Shown here: positions 8,938 through 17,191 of the stretch, piece by piece
Numbering within the stretch: the first letter of the stretch is position 1
Layout of the letters: each line of letters opens with the position of its first letter
Assembly: GCA_963744345.1 (NCBI GenBank)
Contig: CAVUTD010000013.1
Span: forward strand, 1 to 64,000
Source: DASTFP01 sp963744345
GTDB lineage: Bacteria; Verrucomicrobiota; Verrucomicrobiia; Chthoniobacterales; Terrimicrobiaceae
Reading direction: 5' to 3'
Length of the DNA stretch: 64,000 nucleotides
Translations under genes and position numbers: made by a program
Notes under the pieces: model-generated
Seen by the model: the letters and a program-made list of their open reading frames with translations, nothing else
What the model was told of the DNA's origin: nothing
Database searches by the model: none

Positions 8938-10347
8938 ATGAGTAAGACATTGCTAGATAAGGTCTGGGAGGCACACAAGGTGCGCGAACTGCCAAACGGA
9001 GCCACACAGCTGCTGATCGGCACCCATCTTATTCATGAAGTCACCAGCCCACAGGCTTTCGGGATGCTGCGTGATCTTGGACTGCAGGTCCTCTATCCCG
9101 AACGCACTTTCGCAACCGTTGATCATATCGTTCCCACCGATGAGCGCAAAGAGCCATTCTCGGATCAGCTCGCGGACGAAATGATCAAAGCATTGCGGAG
9201 AAACTGCGAGCAGTTCGGCATCACCTTTTTCGATCTTCCGAGCGGCCACCAAGGCATAGTCCATATCATCGGCCCGGAACAAGGAATTACCCAACCGGGA
9301 ACGACGATCGCGTGTGGCGACTCGCACACCTCCACGCATGGCGCCTTTGGTGCTATCGCCTTGGGAATTGGAACCAGTCAGGTCCGCGACGTGCTGGCCA
9401 CGCAAACACTCGCCATTCGGAAACCGAAGGTCCGCCGTATCAATGTCGACGGCGCCCTGGCGCGCGGGGTCTATGCTAAGGACGTCATCCTTCACATCAT
9501 TCGCAAACTCGGGGTGAATGGCGGTCTCGGTCTCGCCTATGAGTACGGCGGTTCCACGTTCGAAGGCTTCAGCCAGGAAGAACGGATGACTGTTTGCAAC
9601 ATGTCGATAGAAGGAGGCGCGCGCGTTGGTTACGTGAACCCGGATGAGACAACCTTCGATTATCTTCATGGAAGGCGCTTCGCACCCCAGAACGAGGAGT
9701 GGCCGAGCGCGGTTGCCCGCTGGAAAACCTTCGCATCCGACCCGAATGCAAGCTACGACGACGTCGTCGACTTCAAAGCTTGCGATATTGCACCCACCGT
9801 CACCTGGGGGATCAATCCAGGTCAGGCGATCTTCATCGACGAGAAAGTGCCATCGCCCCAGGAACTCCCTGAGAAAGACCGCGCGACTGCTGAAGAGGCC
9901 ATTGCTCACATGCACCTCCAGGCGGGAGAACCTATCAAGGGAACCAAGGTCGATGTCGCCTTTCTCGGGAGTTGCACCAACAGTCGCCTGAGTGACCTCA
10001 CAGAAGTGGCACAACATCTCAGAGGCCGCAAAGTTAAGAGCGGGGTCAAGGCCATCGTCGTCCCAGGTTCCCAAGGCGTCTCGCTCATTGCCGAGAAGAT
10101 GGGCTTAGCCGAAATTTTTCGCGAAGCCGGATTCGAATGGCGAGGGGCGGGTTGTTCCATGTGTCTCGGCATGAACCCCGACAAGCTTGTCGGCGACCAA
10201 CTCTGTGCCAGCTCCAGTAACCGCAACTTCAAAGGACGGCAAGGGAGTCCAACTGGTCGAACTGTGCTCATGAGTCCGCTTATGGTCGCAGCCGCAGCGG
10301 TTACGGGAGAAATCAGCGATGCCCGAGAGGTGTTTACCCTCAGTTAG
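8938..10347 (+). CDS. leuC: 3-isopropylmalate dehydratase, large subunit
   Basis: A 469-residue aconitase-family subunit that with LeuD isomerises 2-isopropylmalate to 3-isopropylmalate in leucine biosynthesis. The [4Fe-4S] ligands are visible: Cys in GSCTNSRLSD and the CxxC of GCSMCLGMNPDKL. The substrate-site motifs GDSHTSTHGAFGAIALGIGTS and the C-terminal SSSNRNFKGRQGSPTGRTVLMSP are intact, and the length is normal. leuD follows after 11 bp, so the two form an operon. leuA and leuB are not in the window. Confidence 0.97.
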   Translation: MSKTLLDKVWEAHKVRELPNGATQLLIGTHLIHEVTSPQAFGMLRDLGLQVLYPERTFATVDHIVPTDERKEPFSDQLADEMIKALRRNCEQFGITFFDLPSGHQGIVHIIGPEQGITQPGTTIACGDSHTSTHGAFGAIALGIGTSQVRDVLATQTLAIRKPKVRRINVDGALARGVYAKDVILHIIRKLGVNGGLGLAYEYGGSTFEGFSQEERMTVCNMSIEGGARVGYVNPDETTFDYLHGRRFAPQNEEWPSAVARWKTFASDPNASYDDVVDFKACDIAPTVTWGINPGQAIFIDEKVPSPQELPEKDRATAEEAIAHMHLQAGEPIKGTKVDVAFLGSCTNSRLSDLTEVAQHLRGRKVKSGVKAIVVPGSQGVSLIAEKMGLAEIFREAGFEWRGAGCSMCLGMNPDKLVGDQLCASSSNRNFKGRQGSPTGRTVLMSPLMVAAAAVTGEISDAREVFTLS

Positions 10348-10358
10348 GAGTTATTACG

Positions 10359-10964
10359 ATGCCACTTGAACAAATAACGCAAGTTACTGGAACGGTGGTA
10401 TATGTGACAGGAAACGACATCGATACCGACCGGATAATTCCGGCGCGGTTCATGAAGTGCGTGACGTTTGACGGTCTTGGGGAATTTGCCTTTTACGATG
10501 AGCGGAAAAATCAGGATGGAACCTCGAAACTGCATCCTCTTAACGATCCGAGATTCTCAGGGGCGAGGATACTTCTCACGGGTTCGAATTTCGGATGCGG
10601 AAGTTCTCGTGAGCACGCACCACAGGCCCTGTATCGCTTTGGCTTTCGCGCGATCATCGCTGAGAGCTTCGCCGAAATCTTTTTTGGCAATTGCACGACC
10701 CTTGGCATGCCATGCGCGGTGATGGCTGGTCAGGATATCCGTGCCCTAGCCGGTTTGGTGGAAGAAGATCCCGACCTGCTTGCGACCCTTGATCTTCTCG
10801 AGGGAAAAGTGAGTGCCGCTGACATGGATTTCAAGGCGACACTTCCTGATCATGCGCGCGACGCTTTGGTTCGCGGCAAATGGGACGCGATCGCCGAGCT
10901 TCTCGAGAACATTCCCGAGGTAAGCCGCGTCGCTAGTACCTTGCCGTATTTTCGTACGGCTTAA
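10359..10964 (+). CDS. leuD: 3-isopropylmalate dehydratase, small subunit
   Basis: A 201-residue swivel-domain subunit partnering LeuC. Recognisable motifs are NDIDTDRIIPARFMK near the N-terminus, GSNFGCGSSREHAPQAL and FRAIIAESFAEIFFGNCTTLGMP. The gene lies 11 bp downstream of leuC. After the stop, a small perfect hairpin GGTGC-TTG-GCACC (11001-11013) falls before the next gene; it has no U-tract and may be chance. Confidence 0.97.
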   Translation: MPLEQITQVTGTVVYVTGNDIDTDRIIPARFMKCVTFDGLGEFAFYDERKNQDGTSKLHPLNDPRFSGARILLTGSNFGCGSSREHAPQALYRFGFRAIIAESFAEIFFGNCTTLGMPCAVMAGQDIRALAGLVEEDPDLLATLDLLEGKVSAADMDFKATLPDHARDALVRGKWDAIAELLENIPEVSRVASTLPYFRTA

Positions 10965-11041
10965 AAGGCGCGGTCGCGCGGCATGCGCGGACGAAAATCA
11001 GGTGCTTGGCACCGACGCCTCTACAACCTACATGAAGGGCG

Positions 11042-11962
11042 GTGATTGCTTTTCTTGTCCGCCGCTTGGCTGGTTTACTGGCCGTGCTGTTCTGCGTCGT
11101 GACGATCACGTTCTTTCTGATCCGCATTTCTCCCGGCGGGCCATTTGACGCGGAGCGAAAAATTCCGCCCGCCATCGAGAAACAGCTGCTGGCCAAGTAC
11201 AAGCTGGATGGTCCGCTATGGCAGCAATATGTCGGCTACCTGGGCGATCTCCTCCGCGGAGACCTGCGCGATTCCACCAAGTACCGGAATCGAAGCGTGA
11301 AGGAAATTCTCGCGCAAACTCTCCCCGTAACGATGACGCTTGGCATCGCGGCGTTCACCCTCGCCGTTGCGGGCGGTCTCTTTTTTGGCGTTATTGCGGC
11401 TGCCGGTCGGGGTACCTGGAAGGACACGCTCGCCATGCTCATTGCTCTGGCCGCCGTTTCCTTACCGGCATTTATCACGGGACCGATACTCATTCTTATC
11501 TTCAGCCTCTGGCTCAAATGGCTGCCGGTCGGTGGATGGGGCCATCCTGCTGCACTCGTGCTTCCTACCATCACGCTCGCCGCACCTTACATCGCCTACA
11601 TTGCCCGTCTGCTGCGCGGCAGCATGATAGAAACCCTTGGGCAGGACTTCATCCGCACCGCCCGTGCTAAGGGGTTGGCGGAACACGTCGTACTCTACCA
11701 GCACGCCCTGCGCGTAGCGATCCTTCCCGTCGTTTCTTTCCTTGGTCCCCTGGCCGCTCACCTATTGACCGGTTCGATCGTCGTTGAAACGATCTTCTAC
11801 ATTCCGGGAGCGGGAGGTTTCTTTGTCAACTCGATCCTGAATCGAGACGGATTTCTCCTTGGCGGTGTTGTGATCGTGTATTGCGTAATGCTGGTCCTTT
11901 TCAATCTGGCGGTAGACGTGGTCTATACGTGGCTCGACCGGAGGATCCAGCTCGATGCATGA
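11042..11962 (+). CDS. Dpp/Opp-type ABC transporter permease, B subunit
   Basis: A 306-residue inner-membrane permease starting with GTG 11042. The N-terminus MIAFLVRRLAGLLAVLFCVVTITFFLIRISPGGPF is the hallmark of DppB/OppB-like proteins. The cytoplasmic EAA loop reads GQDFIRTARAKGLAEHVVLYQHALR. About six TM helices are predicted. It pairs with the C-type permease whose start overlaps its end by 8 bp. By family knowledge the substrate is a peptide or other small solute; no binding protein or ATPase is adjacent in either direction, so the remaining subunits must be encoded elsewhere. Confidence 0.92.
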   Translation: MIAFLVRRLAGLLAVLFCVVTITFFLIRISPGGPFDAERKIPPAIEKQLLAKYKLDGPLWQQYVGYLGDLLRGDLRDSTKYRNRSVKEILAQTLPVTMTLGIAAFTLAVAGGLFFGVIAAAGRGTWKDTLAMLIALAAVSLPAFITGPILILIFSLWLKWLPVGGWGHPAALVLPTITLAAPYIAYIARLLRGSMIETLGQDFIRTARAKGLAEHVVLYQHALRVAILPVVSFLGPLAAHLLTGSIVVETIFYIPGAGGFFVNSILNRDGFLLGGVVIVYCVMLVLFNLAVDVVYTWLDRRIQLDA

Positions 11963-12851
11963 CCGGAGGGCTAGCGGAAGATTTTGGAAGAACTCCTCCG
12001 TAATCGTCCCCGCCGGTATTCTGGCCACGATTCTGATGGCTGTGACCATTGGCCCGATGTTCCTCCCGAGCACGTACGGAGAACCGAGTCCCCTCTCCTT
12101 CTCTCCCCCGAGCGTTCGACATCCTTTTGGAACTGACCTCAACGGGCGTGATCTCCTTTATCGTGTGCTGACCGGTGGTCGGGTATCGATGCTTGTGGGA
12201 TTATGCGGAGCGCTTGTCAGTCTCGTTATCGGCACAGCATACGGGCTCGTGGCTGGGTATGCGGGAGGGAAGATCGACGACCTCATGATGCGGCTTGTCG
12301 ATATTCTCTACTCCATTCCGAGGCTCATCTTCATTCTCATTTGCATCAACGCGTTCAATGCGCAACTGCAGGTTTTTGCTTCGAGAATGGGGTGGGATTG
12401 GTTGGTCTTCTCCTCTCGAATTGCAATTCTCATCGTCTCACTCGGCATCATTGAGTGGCTGACTTTGTCCCGGATAGTTCGTGGACAGACGCTTGCGTTG
12501 AAGGGCCGCGCCTTTGTCGCCGCCGCCGCCGCACTTGGCCAGTCACATCACAAAATCCTCCTTAGACACGTATTGCCAAATCTTCTCGGAGTGATCTTGA
12601 TTTATCTGACTTTGACGATTCCCGCCGTGATCATCGATGAATCTTTCCTGAGCTTTCTTGGATTGGGCGTGCAAGCGCCGGCGGCGAGTTGGGGTTCTCT
12701 ACTCGCTGATGGCGCAGCGTCGCTTAACCCGATCCTCATCCGTTGGTGGGTAGTTGTCTTTCCCGCAGCGGCGATGGCAATAACACTCCTCGCACTCAAT
12801 TTTCTTGGAGATGCCTTGCGAGACGCGCTTGATCCCCATCGGATCGAATAG
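11955..12851 (+). CDS. Dpp/Opp-type ABC transporter permease, C subunit
   Basis: A 298-residue partner of the preceding permease; the start overlaps the upstream stop region by 8 bp. It shows the DppC N-terminal pattern (one TM, then HPFGTDLNGRDLLYRVLTGGRVSMLVGL), and the EAA loop RIVRGQTLALKGRAFVAAAAALGQSHHKILLRHVLPN. About six TM segments. It forms the heterodimeric channel with the B subunit. The downstream neighbour is sodC on the same strand after 99 bp, probably a separate unit. Confidence 0.92.
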   Translation: MHDRRASGRFWKNSSVIVPAGILATILMAVTIGPMFLPSTYGEPSPLSFSPPSVRHPFGTDLNGRDLLYRVLTGGRVSMLVGLCGALVSLVIGTAYGLVAGYAGGKIDDLMMRLVDILYSIPRLIFILICINAFNAQLQVFASRMGWDWLVFSSRIAILIVSLGIIEWLTLSRIVRGQTLALKGRAFVAAAAALGQSHHKILLRHVLPNLLGVILIYLTLTIPAVIIDESFLSFLGLGVQAPAASWGSLLADGAASLNPILIRWWVVVFPAAAMAITLLALNFLGDALRDALDPHRIE

Positions 12852-12950
12852 CGCGACGTCAACCACATCCGAAGCTCAGCAAAATCCCTTAGAGGCAGAT
12901 AAGAGTGGCAACCGATTGCTTTCGCAATCGAGGATTGCGAGCTTACTGAT

Positions 12951-13541
12951 ATGAAGATACCAGGAAAGTTTGTCGCAATTTTCGCCGCTTTGACGCTTCC
13001 GCTCGTTGCATCTCCTCGATGTCTCGCCGCGGAGGAACTTGCTGATGAGGCAATGGCTTCGGCTCCCGTGATTGTCGACGCTACCGAACTGGTGGCGGTC
13101 CTCTCTCCGACCGAAGGAAATCAAGCGCGCGGCGTCGTGACCTTCAAACCGGGTGGGGAAGGTAAAGTTGAAGTTGCAGGCGACATCACCGGCCTCACTC
13201 CAAATTCCAAGCACGCCATCCATATCCATCAATATGGGGATGTTACCTCCAAAGATGGAAAGAGCGCAGGCGATCATTACAATCCCATGGGTCATCAACA
13301 TGCCCTGCCTGATAAGAAATCGCGCCACGCAGGAGACTTTGGCAATCTTGAGACTGATGCCAGCGGCAATGCCACGTTGCGTTTGACTGTAGACAACCTT
13401 TCGCTAGCTGGGCGTTTGAGCCCTATTATCGGACGGGCGCTTGTCGTGCACGCTAAGGTTGATGATGGAAGTCAACCCACGGGGAACGCTGGAGACAGAC
13501 TCGCGGTCGGAGTCATCGGTGTTCGAAACCCAAAGGATTGA
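12951..13541 (+). CDS. sodC: Cu/Zn superoxide dismutase family protein, exported, without the conserved disulfide
   Basis: A 196-residue product with a signal peptide (about residues 1-27, KFVAIFAALTLPLVASPRCLAA) followed by a SodC domain. The metal ligands are visible: HIHQYGD (two His), GDHYNP (bridging His), the His in MGHQHALPD, HAGDFGNL (His and Asp) and the His of VVHAKVDDG. The active-site Arg is in GDRLAVGVIG. The two cysteines that normally form the intrasubunit disulfide are absent: the usual GC-SAGPHFNP is DGKSAGDHYNP, and the usual RLACGVIG is RLAVGVIG. It likely dismutates superoxide in the periplasm. It is convergent with the LysE-type exporter; the 225-bp gap between them holds nothing I recognise. 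Confidence 0.9.
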   Translation: MKIPGKFVAIFAALTLPLVASPRCLAAEELADEAMASAPVIVDATELVAVLSPTEGNQARGVVTFKPGGEGKVEVAGDITGLTPNSKHAIHIHQYGDVTSKDGKSAGDHYNPMGHQHALPDKKSRHAGDFGNLETDASGNATLRLTVDNLSLAGRLSPIIGRALVVHAKVDDGSQPTGNAGDRLAVGVIGVRNPKD

Positions 13542-13766
13542 AGCATCCATCACGAGCAGGAATCCGTTGTTTCGCATGGTTCAATATTTTCAGTCGCCTC
13601 CGGATCATCACGATCTGCGTTACAAGCCGGCGCAAGTTCCTTTGCCCGCGCGTTCGCTAATCTTCGCTTATTGTGCTCCTTGACAAAGCACGGGACGATA
13701 GAATGCTGCGGACGCAAGAGAATTTTCCATAACGCGCGACGGGAGCGTGCCCGCATAATCCAGGTT

Positions 13767-14393
13767 TTATCTCTGCCAGAAAAGAAGCTTGAGACCCAAG
13801 CCGGCCAGAGCGGCACCAAAAGCGCGCTCAACCCATCCCGAAAATTTACAGGAACGGAATGATTGCAGACCTCGTGCCGTGAGAAAAGCGTACGAAACCA
13901 AAACCGCAGTATCTACCGCGATCGTGCAGACCAGAAGAACAGTGAACTGAAGCATCATGTTGCCATCTGCCTCAAGAAATTGCGGCAGCAACGCGGAAAC
14001 AAAGAGAAGGGCTTTCGGATTCGTCACCTGAACCGCAAATGCCTGGAGAACTACATTGCCGCTATCCACCAACGTCGCGTACGCAACATGGTCCCTTTCA
14101 GAGTGGCGGAAAGACGATCTGATAAAACGAATTCCCAAATACAAGAGATAGCTCGCGCCGGCGAATTGCAGGATTGACATCGTGTTTGTTGCTGTCGTTA
14201 ACAAGGCAACCAGACCGGCGCCAACCCCCATGAAGAACGTCAAATTGCCCAACTGAACTCCGAGAATTCCCCAGCGGCTGACCGCAAAACCATACTTGGC
14301 CACCTGGGCTATGATACAGAGGACCGCCGGACCCGGCGTAAGCGCGACCACCAACCATGTTGTTACATAAAGGATAACCGTAGATGGGCTCAT
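13767..14393 (-). CDS. LysE/RhtB-family amino-acid or small-molecule exporter
   Basis: A 208-residue membrane protein with about six TM helices. It shows the family signature near the N-terminus (VALTPGPAVLCIIAQVAKYGFAVSRWGILG) and the central SYLLYLGIRFIRSS, typical of LysE/RhtB/ArgO-like exporters. The substrate cannot be told; many members export lysine, homoserine or threonine. It is convergent with sodC and stands apart from the polyol genes to the right. The 176-bp stretch upstream (14394-14569) shows no gene. Confidence 0.88.
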   Translation of the reverse strand: MSPSTVILYVTTWLVVALTPGPAVLCIIAQVAKYGFAVSRWGILGVQLGNLTFFMGVGAGLVALLTTATNTMSILQFAGASYLLYLGIRFIRSSFRHSERDHVAYATLVDSGNVVLQAFAVQVTNPKALLFVSALLPQFLEADGNMMLQFTVLLVCTIAVDTAVLVSYAFLTARGLQSFRSCKFSGWVERAFGAALAGLGLKLLFWQR

Positions 14394-14569
14394 GATAATG
14401 TGTGTGCAATCGGTGCGGTCGCGATTTAGAGCAATCGCAAAAATGTGCCACGCCCAATTGAGAGTCGGTCAGCAAATGCGCAGTGAGGCTGCTGGCGGCT
14501 GCCTCATCTCTTGCTGAAAAAGTTCTCTTACGAATGCCGAGACAAGCGAGGTCCCAAGAACGAAGATCG

Positions 14570-15115
14570 CTATGTCGCCGAAGGCATGATGTTCTGGTTC
14601 ACGCGGAACACGTTGTTCGGATCATACTTGTTCTTAATGGTAACCAAGCGTTCATAATTCTCACGATAGCTTGCTTTGACGCGGTTCTCGCCCTCCTCTT
14701 GCATCATGAAGTTCACATAGGCGCCACCGGCGGAGTACGGGTGCATCGCATCCCAGTAGTTTCGCGCCCACGCTATGGTCTGTTCGTTGTTTAGCCGGAT
14801 CGTCGCCGACGCCCACCAGCACCTGGGCCCACACGGCATCGCGATAACTCCATGCCGTTTCACTCTTCGCGACCTGATGTGCTTTGCCATTGATCGGATA
14901 TAGGTGCATCGTCGAGAGCATCGCCGGCAATTTGGAGCCATGGCGAACGTGCGCGGCAATAGCGTCGTCACTCAATTCCTTAGCGAAGTCAGCCTTCCAG
15001 TACCATTGAAGGCCCGGCGGATAAAGTCCATCGAACATGCCACCTTGCGAGCCTCGTCATAGCCGCTGTCGCCAGGCTGGATCCAAGTCGCCCCTCAAGC
15101 TCCTCTTGAATTCTG
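14570..15115 (-). pseudogene. Remnant of a berberine-bridge-enzyme-like FAD-linked oxidase
   Basis: Three fragments of one family lie in order on the minus strand. Around 15041-15100 a frame reads GATWIQPGDSGYDEARKV, the N-terminal entry of FAD_binding_4/BBE oxidases. It runs directly, in another frame, into MFDGLYPPGLQWYWKADF (from 15038), which belongs to the C-terminal third of such proteins, so roughly 300 internal codons including the FAD-binding core are missing. A second frame change at 14790-14792 (one extra A) leads to NNEQTIAWARNYWDAMHPYSAGGAYVNFM and the BBE tail ending NKYDPNNVFRVNQNI. With the internal deletion and frameshift it cannot encode a working flavoprotein. The left boundary is the stop at 14570; the right one is approximate. 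Confidence 0.8.
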
Positions 15116-15264
15116 CTACTAGAACACCTTGAGTCAATTTGTTTGGCATGAATGCTGATAAATGGATCCTGAAGCCACGGGCAAGCGACTATTGCAGAGT
15201 TTGGTGCCCTTGACGATAGCCGCAAACAGGCTTCCCAGAGATCGCACCCACTGCTAAAGCCCGA

Positions 15265-16275
15265 CTACTCAGAATTTTCGCTTAGCCAGAGCGCCGTGTC
15301 TCCGTCGATAATAAGCCCTTTCACAAAACCTGCCCTTAGCAATCCCTTGACAGCTTGCAATTTTTCCCGACCCGCACAGAGCAGGATCACCTCGCGACTG
15401 TACAAGTGTTCAAGGTCGACGGCCAGTGTTCGTTGATTTACATCGCTCGAGACCACTTGACCGTCGGCATCGAAAAACTTGCCCATGCAGTCGCAAACTG
15501 CACCAGCTCGTTTGAGGTCTTGCAGCTCTATGCCTGATAAATAGCGGTGCTTGAAAAGGAGGCTGTGCTCGTCGCACGGTCCAAAGGTGACGATGTAGAA
15601 ATTTGCCTGTTCCGCGAGGGCGAGAGTCTCCTGGAAAATGCGCTGCGACATGAAGATCTGGCGATCAGCGATCGTGTTCACAATGAAGGGCACCGGGAGA
15701 AAGTGCCCCTCCCCTCCTGTCCGTTCCGCCAATTGATAAACGACTTCGAAGAGATTGGCGGCGGAGGTTCGAGTGAGCGAGCCCATCGCCGAAACAAACT
15801 TTGCTTTTGGCTTGGTTATCCCGAAAAGATGATTTGGCACTTCCGCCACCGTTCTGCCCCAGCCAACGCCGACGACACAACTTTCGTCGGTCTGAAGACG
15901 CTCCCGCAGCAAATCTGCTGCGACAATACCTACGGCGCGGCGAGCAATTGGGCTTTCCGCGGCCAGCCTCGCTCGTGATGGAAGCGCCTTACGGTTCGTG
16001 GAGTAAGACATCAGCGGGGGCGTAGTTCGACAGAATGAAAGGCTATAACGGCGCCGAATATTCTCCTCGAGCTCCATCATACGAGCGAAACGGTGCTCGA
16101 TGGAGATTTTAACGATTCCTGATTCCCTGGCCTCCGCCAGAAGTCGGTTTACTTTGACGCGCGAAATTCCGAGCAGCTCGGCCGCCTGCTCCTGCGTATT
16201 ACCGGCCACATGGTAAAGCCACGCTGCTCGGACGATCTGCTCTGAATCGCCTGGTAATTCATAAGCTCGGCTCAT
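15265..16275 (-). CDS. SorC/DeoR-family sugar-responsive transcriptional regulator
   Basis: A 336-residue protein. The N-terminal helix-turn-helix (about residues 28-60: TQEQAAELLGISRVKVNRLLAEARE followed by GIVKISI) is typical of SorC regulators. Residues from about 90 form the sugar-phosphate-binding effector domain (GVGWGRTVAEV, VSAMGSL, NFYIVTFGPCDE, FFDADGQVV, CAGREKLQAVKGLLRAGFVKGLIIDGDTALWL). It is last in a long minus-strand series encoding polyol uptake and tetrulose metabolism and probably senses a phosphorylated intermediate of it. The comparable regulator EryD of the brucella/rhizobia erythritol system is also a SorC-type protein; the parallel is inference. The 250-bp gap to dhaL (16276-16525) holds no gene. 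Confidence 0.9.
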   Translation of the reverse strand: MSRAYELPGDSEQIVRAAWLYHVAGNTQEQAAELLGISRVKVNRLLAEARESGIVKISIEHRFARMMELEENIRRRYSLSFCRTTPPLMSYSTNRKALPSRARLAAESPIARRAVGIVAADLLRERLQTDESCVVGVGWGRTVAEVPNHLFGITKPKAKFVSAMGSLTRTSAANLFEVVYQLAERTGGEGHFLPVPFIVNTIADRQIFMSQRIFQETLALAEQANFYIVTFGPCDEHSLLFKHRYLSGIELQDLKRAGAVCDCMGKFFDADGQVVSSDVNQRTLAVDLEHLYSREVILLCAGREKLQAVKGLLRAGFVKGLIIDGDTALWLSENSE

Positions 16276-16525
16276 TCTCCTTCACCTAAAGCTGTCAACC
16301 GAATTGTGAAAGTAAGCGGCTTCTCGCAAGGCCTGAACTTAGGAGACTGCTTTATGCCAGCGAGAATCGTTCATTTGCTCGAGGGGATGCGTTGGGCCTT
16401 TCCTCTTCGCTGCTCGAGCCTTCGAAGAGAAAGCACTGACGAAAGTTGAGCTAACCGAGTTCAAATTAAAGGTTTTCGCACCTCATCAGCTGGCCAACTT
16501 CAACGCTTGTTGTCACAGGCGGGTG

Positions 16526-17176
16526 TTACTTTTGTTGAGCGCTTTGAAAAGTATTGGAGAAGGTTTTCAGAATGAGCGAACAAGAGGCAGCCCCCGCATC
16601 GAGAATTCCCCTTGACCGCTCCCCCAGGCGGCTTGCCCGTCCCAGCTTGGCGATCATGTCGCGAGTGCCTTCTTTTCCCTTCTCCGCGGCTTCAGTCATG
16701 CGATTGAGAGCATCGGAAAAGCTAGCTCCTTCCGAAACGGCCTTGTCATATTCCTCGAGCGCGGGGACCAAGGCATCCATCATTGTCTTGTCGCCAACTT
16801 TGGCACCACCAAGATCCTGCATCACGGCCACAGCAGCCTTGAGCATCTTGCCAAAGACCTCTTTGTCAATGGACGCCGAGTTGCTGCAGGCCTGACCCAT
16901 ATCGATGAAGAAGCTTCCGTAAAGAGGTCCCATCGCTCCGCCAATTTCCGCAAGCAGCACCTGTCCAAGCATATCAAGGCCTTCTGTCACAGTCACGTTC
17001 TGTTCGCCAAGTTTCTCCCTCGTCCGCCGAAATCCCTTGGTCATGTTGATACCGTGATCGCCATCGCCGGTCGCCCCATCAATCTCGCTTAAGTAGTTGC
17101 CATTGCTCTCAACCGTTTCAACCAGAGCGAGAAGGAGTTTGCGCCCTTCAGTGGTTGGATAGGAGGTGACATTCAT
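16526..17176 (-). CDS. dhaL: Dihydroxyacetone-kinase family, ATP-binding L subunit
   Basis: A 216-residue DhaL-type protein. The metal/nucleotide-binding motif GDGDHGINMTKGF and the family segments GGAMGPLYGSFF, GAKVGDKTMMDALVPAL and GRASRLGERSRG are all present. It supplies the nucleotide half of a two-subunit ketose kinase with the adjacent DhaK (15 bp apart). Classical DhaK/DhaL pairs take phosphate from the PTS through DhaM, but no DhaM, HPr or EI gene is nearby, so direct ATP use is plausible. With the isomerase and tetritol dehydrogenase beside it, a tetrulose (erythrulose) is a better substrate guess than dihydroxyacetone. Confidence 0.92.
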   Translation of the reverse strand: MNVTSYPTTEGRKLLLALVETVESNGNYLSEIDGATGDGDHGINMTKGFRRTREKLGEQNVTVTEGLDMLGQVLLAEIGGAMGPLYGSFFIDMGQACSNSASIDKEVFGKMLKAAVAVMQDLGGAKVGDKTMMDALVPALEEYDKAVSEGASFSDALNRMTEAAEKGKEGTRDMIAKLGRASRLGERSRGILDAGAASCSLILKTFSNTFQSAQQK

Positions 17177-17191
17177 TTTATTTCACTAAGT

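Noticed and set aside
8953..10074. 373-codon minus-strand frame inside leuC
   Set aside because: It is the antisense shadow of a strongly conserved gene.
10965..11041. Rho-independent terminator after leuD
   Set aside because: The GGTGC-TTG-GCACC hairpin is only 5 bp with no following T-run; it is mentioned under leuD but not called.
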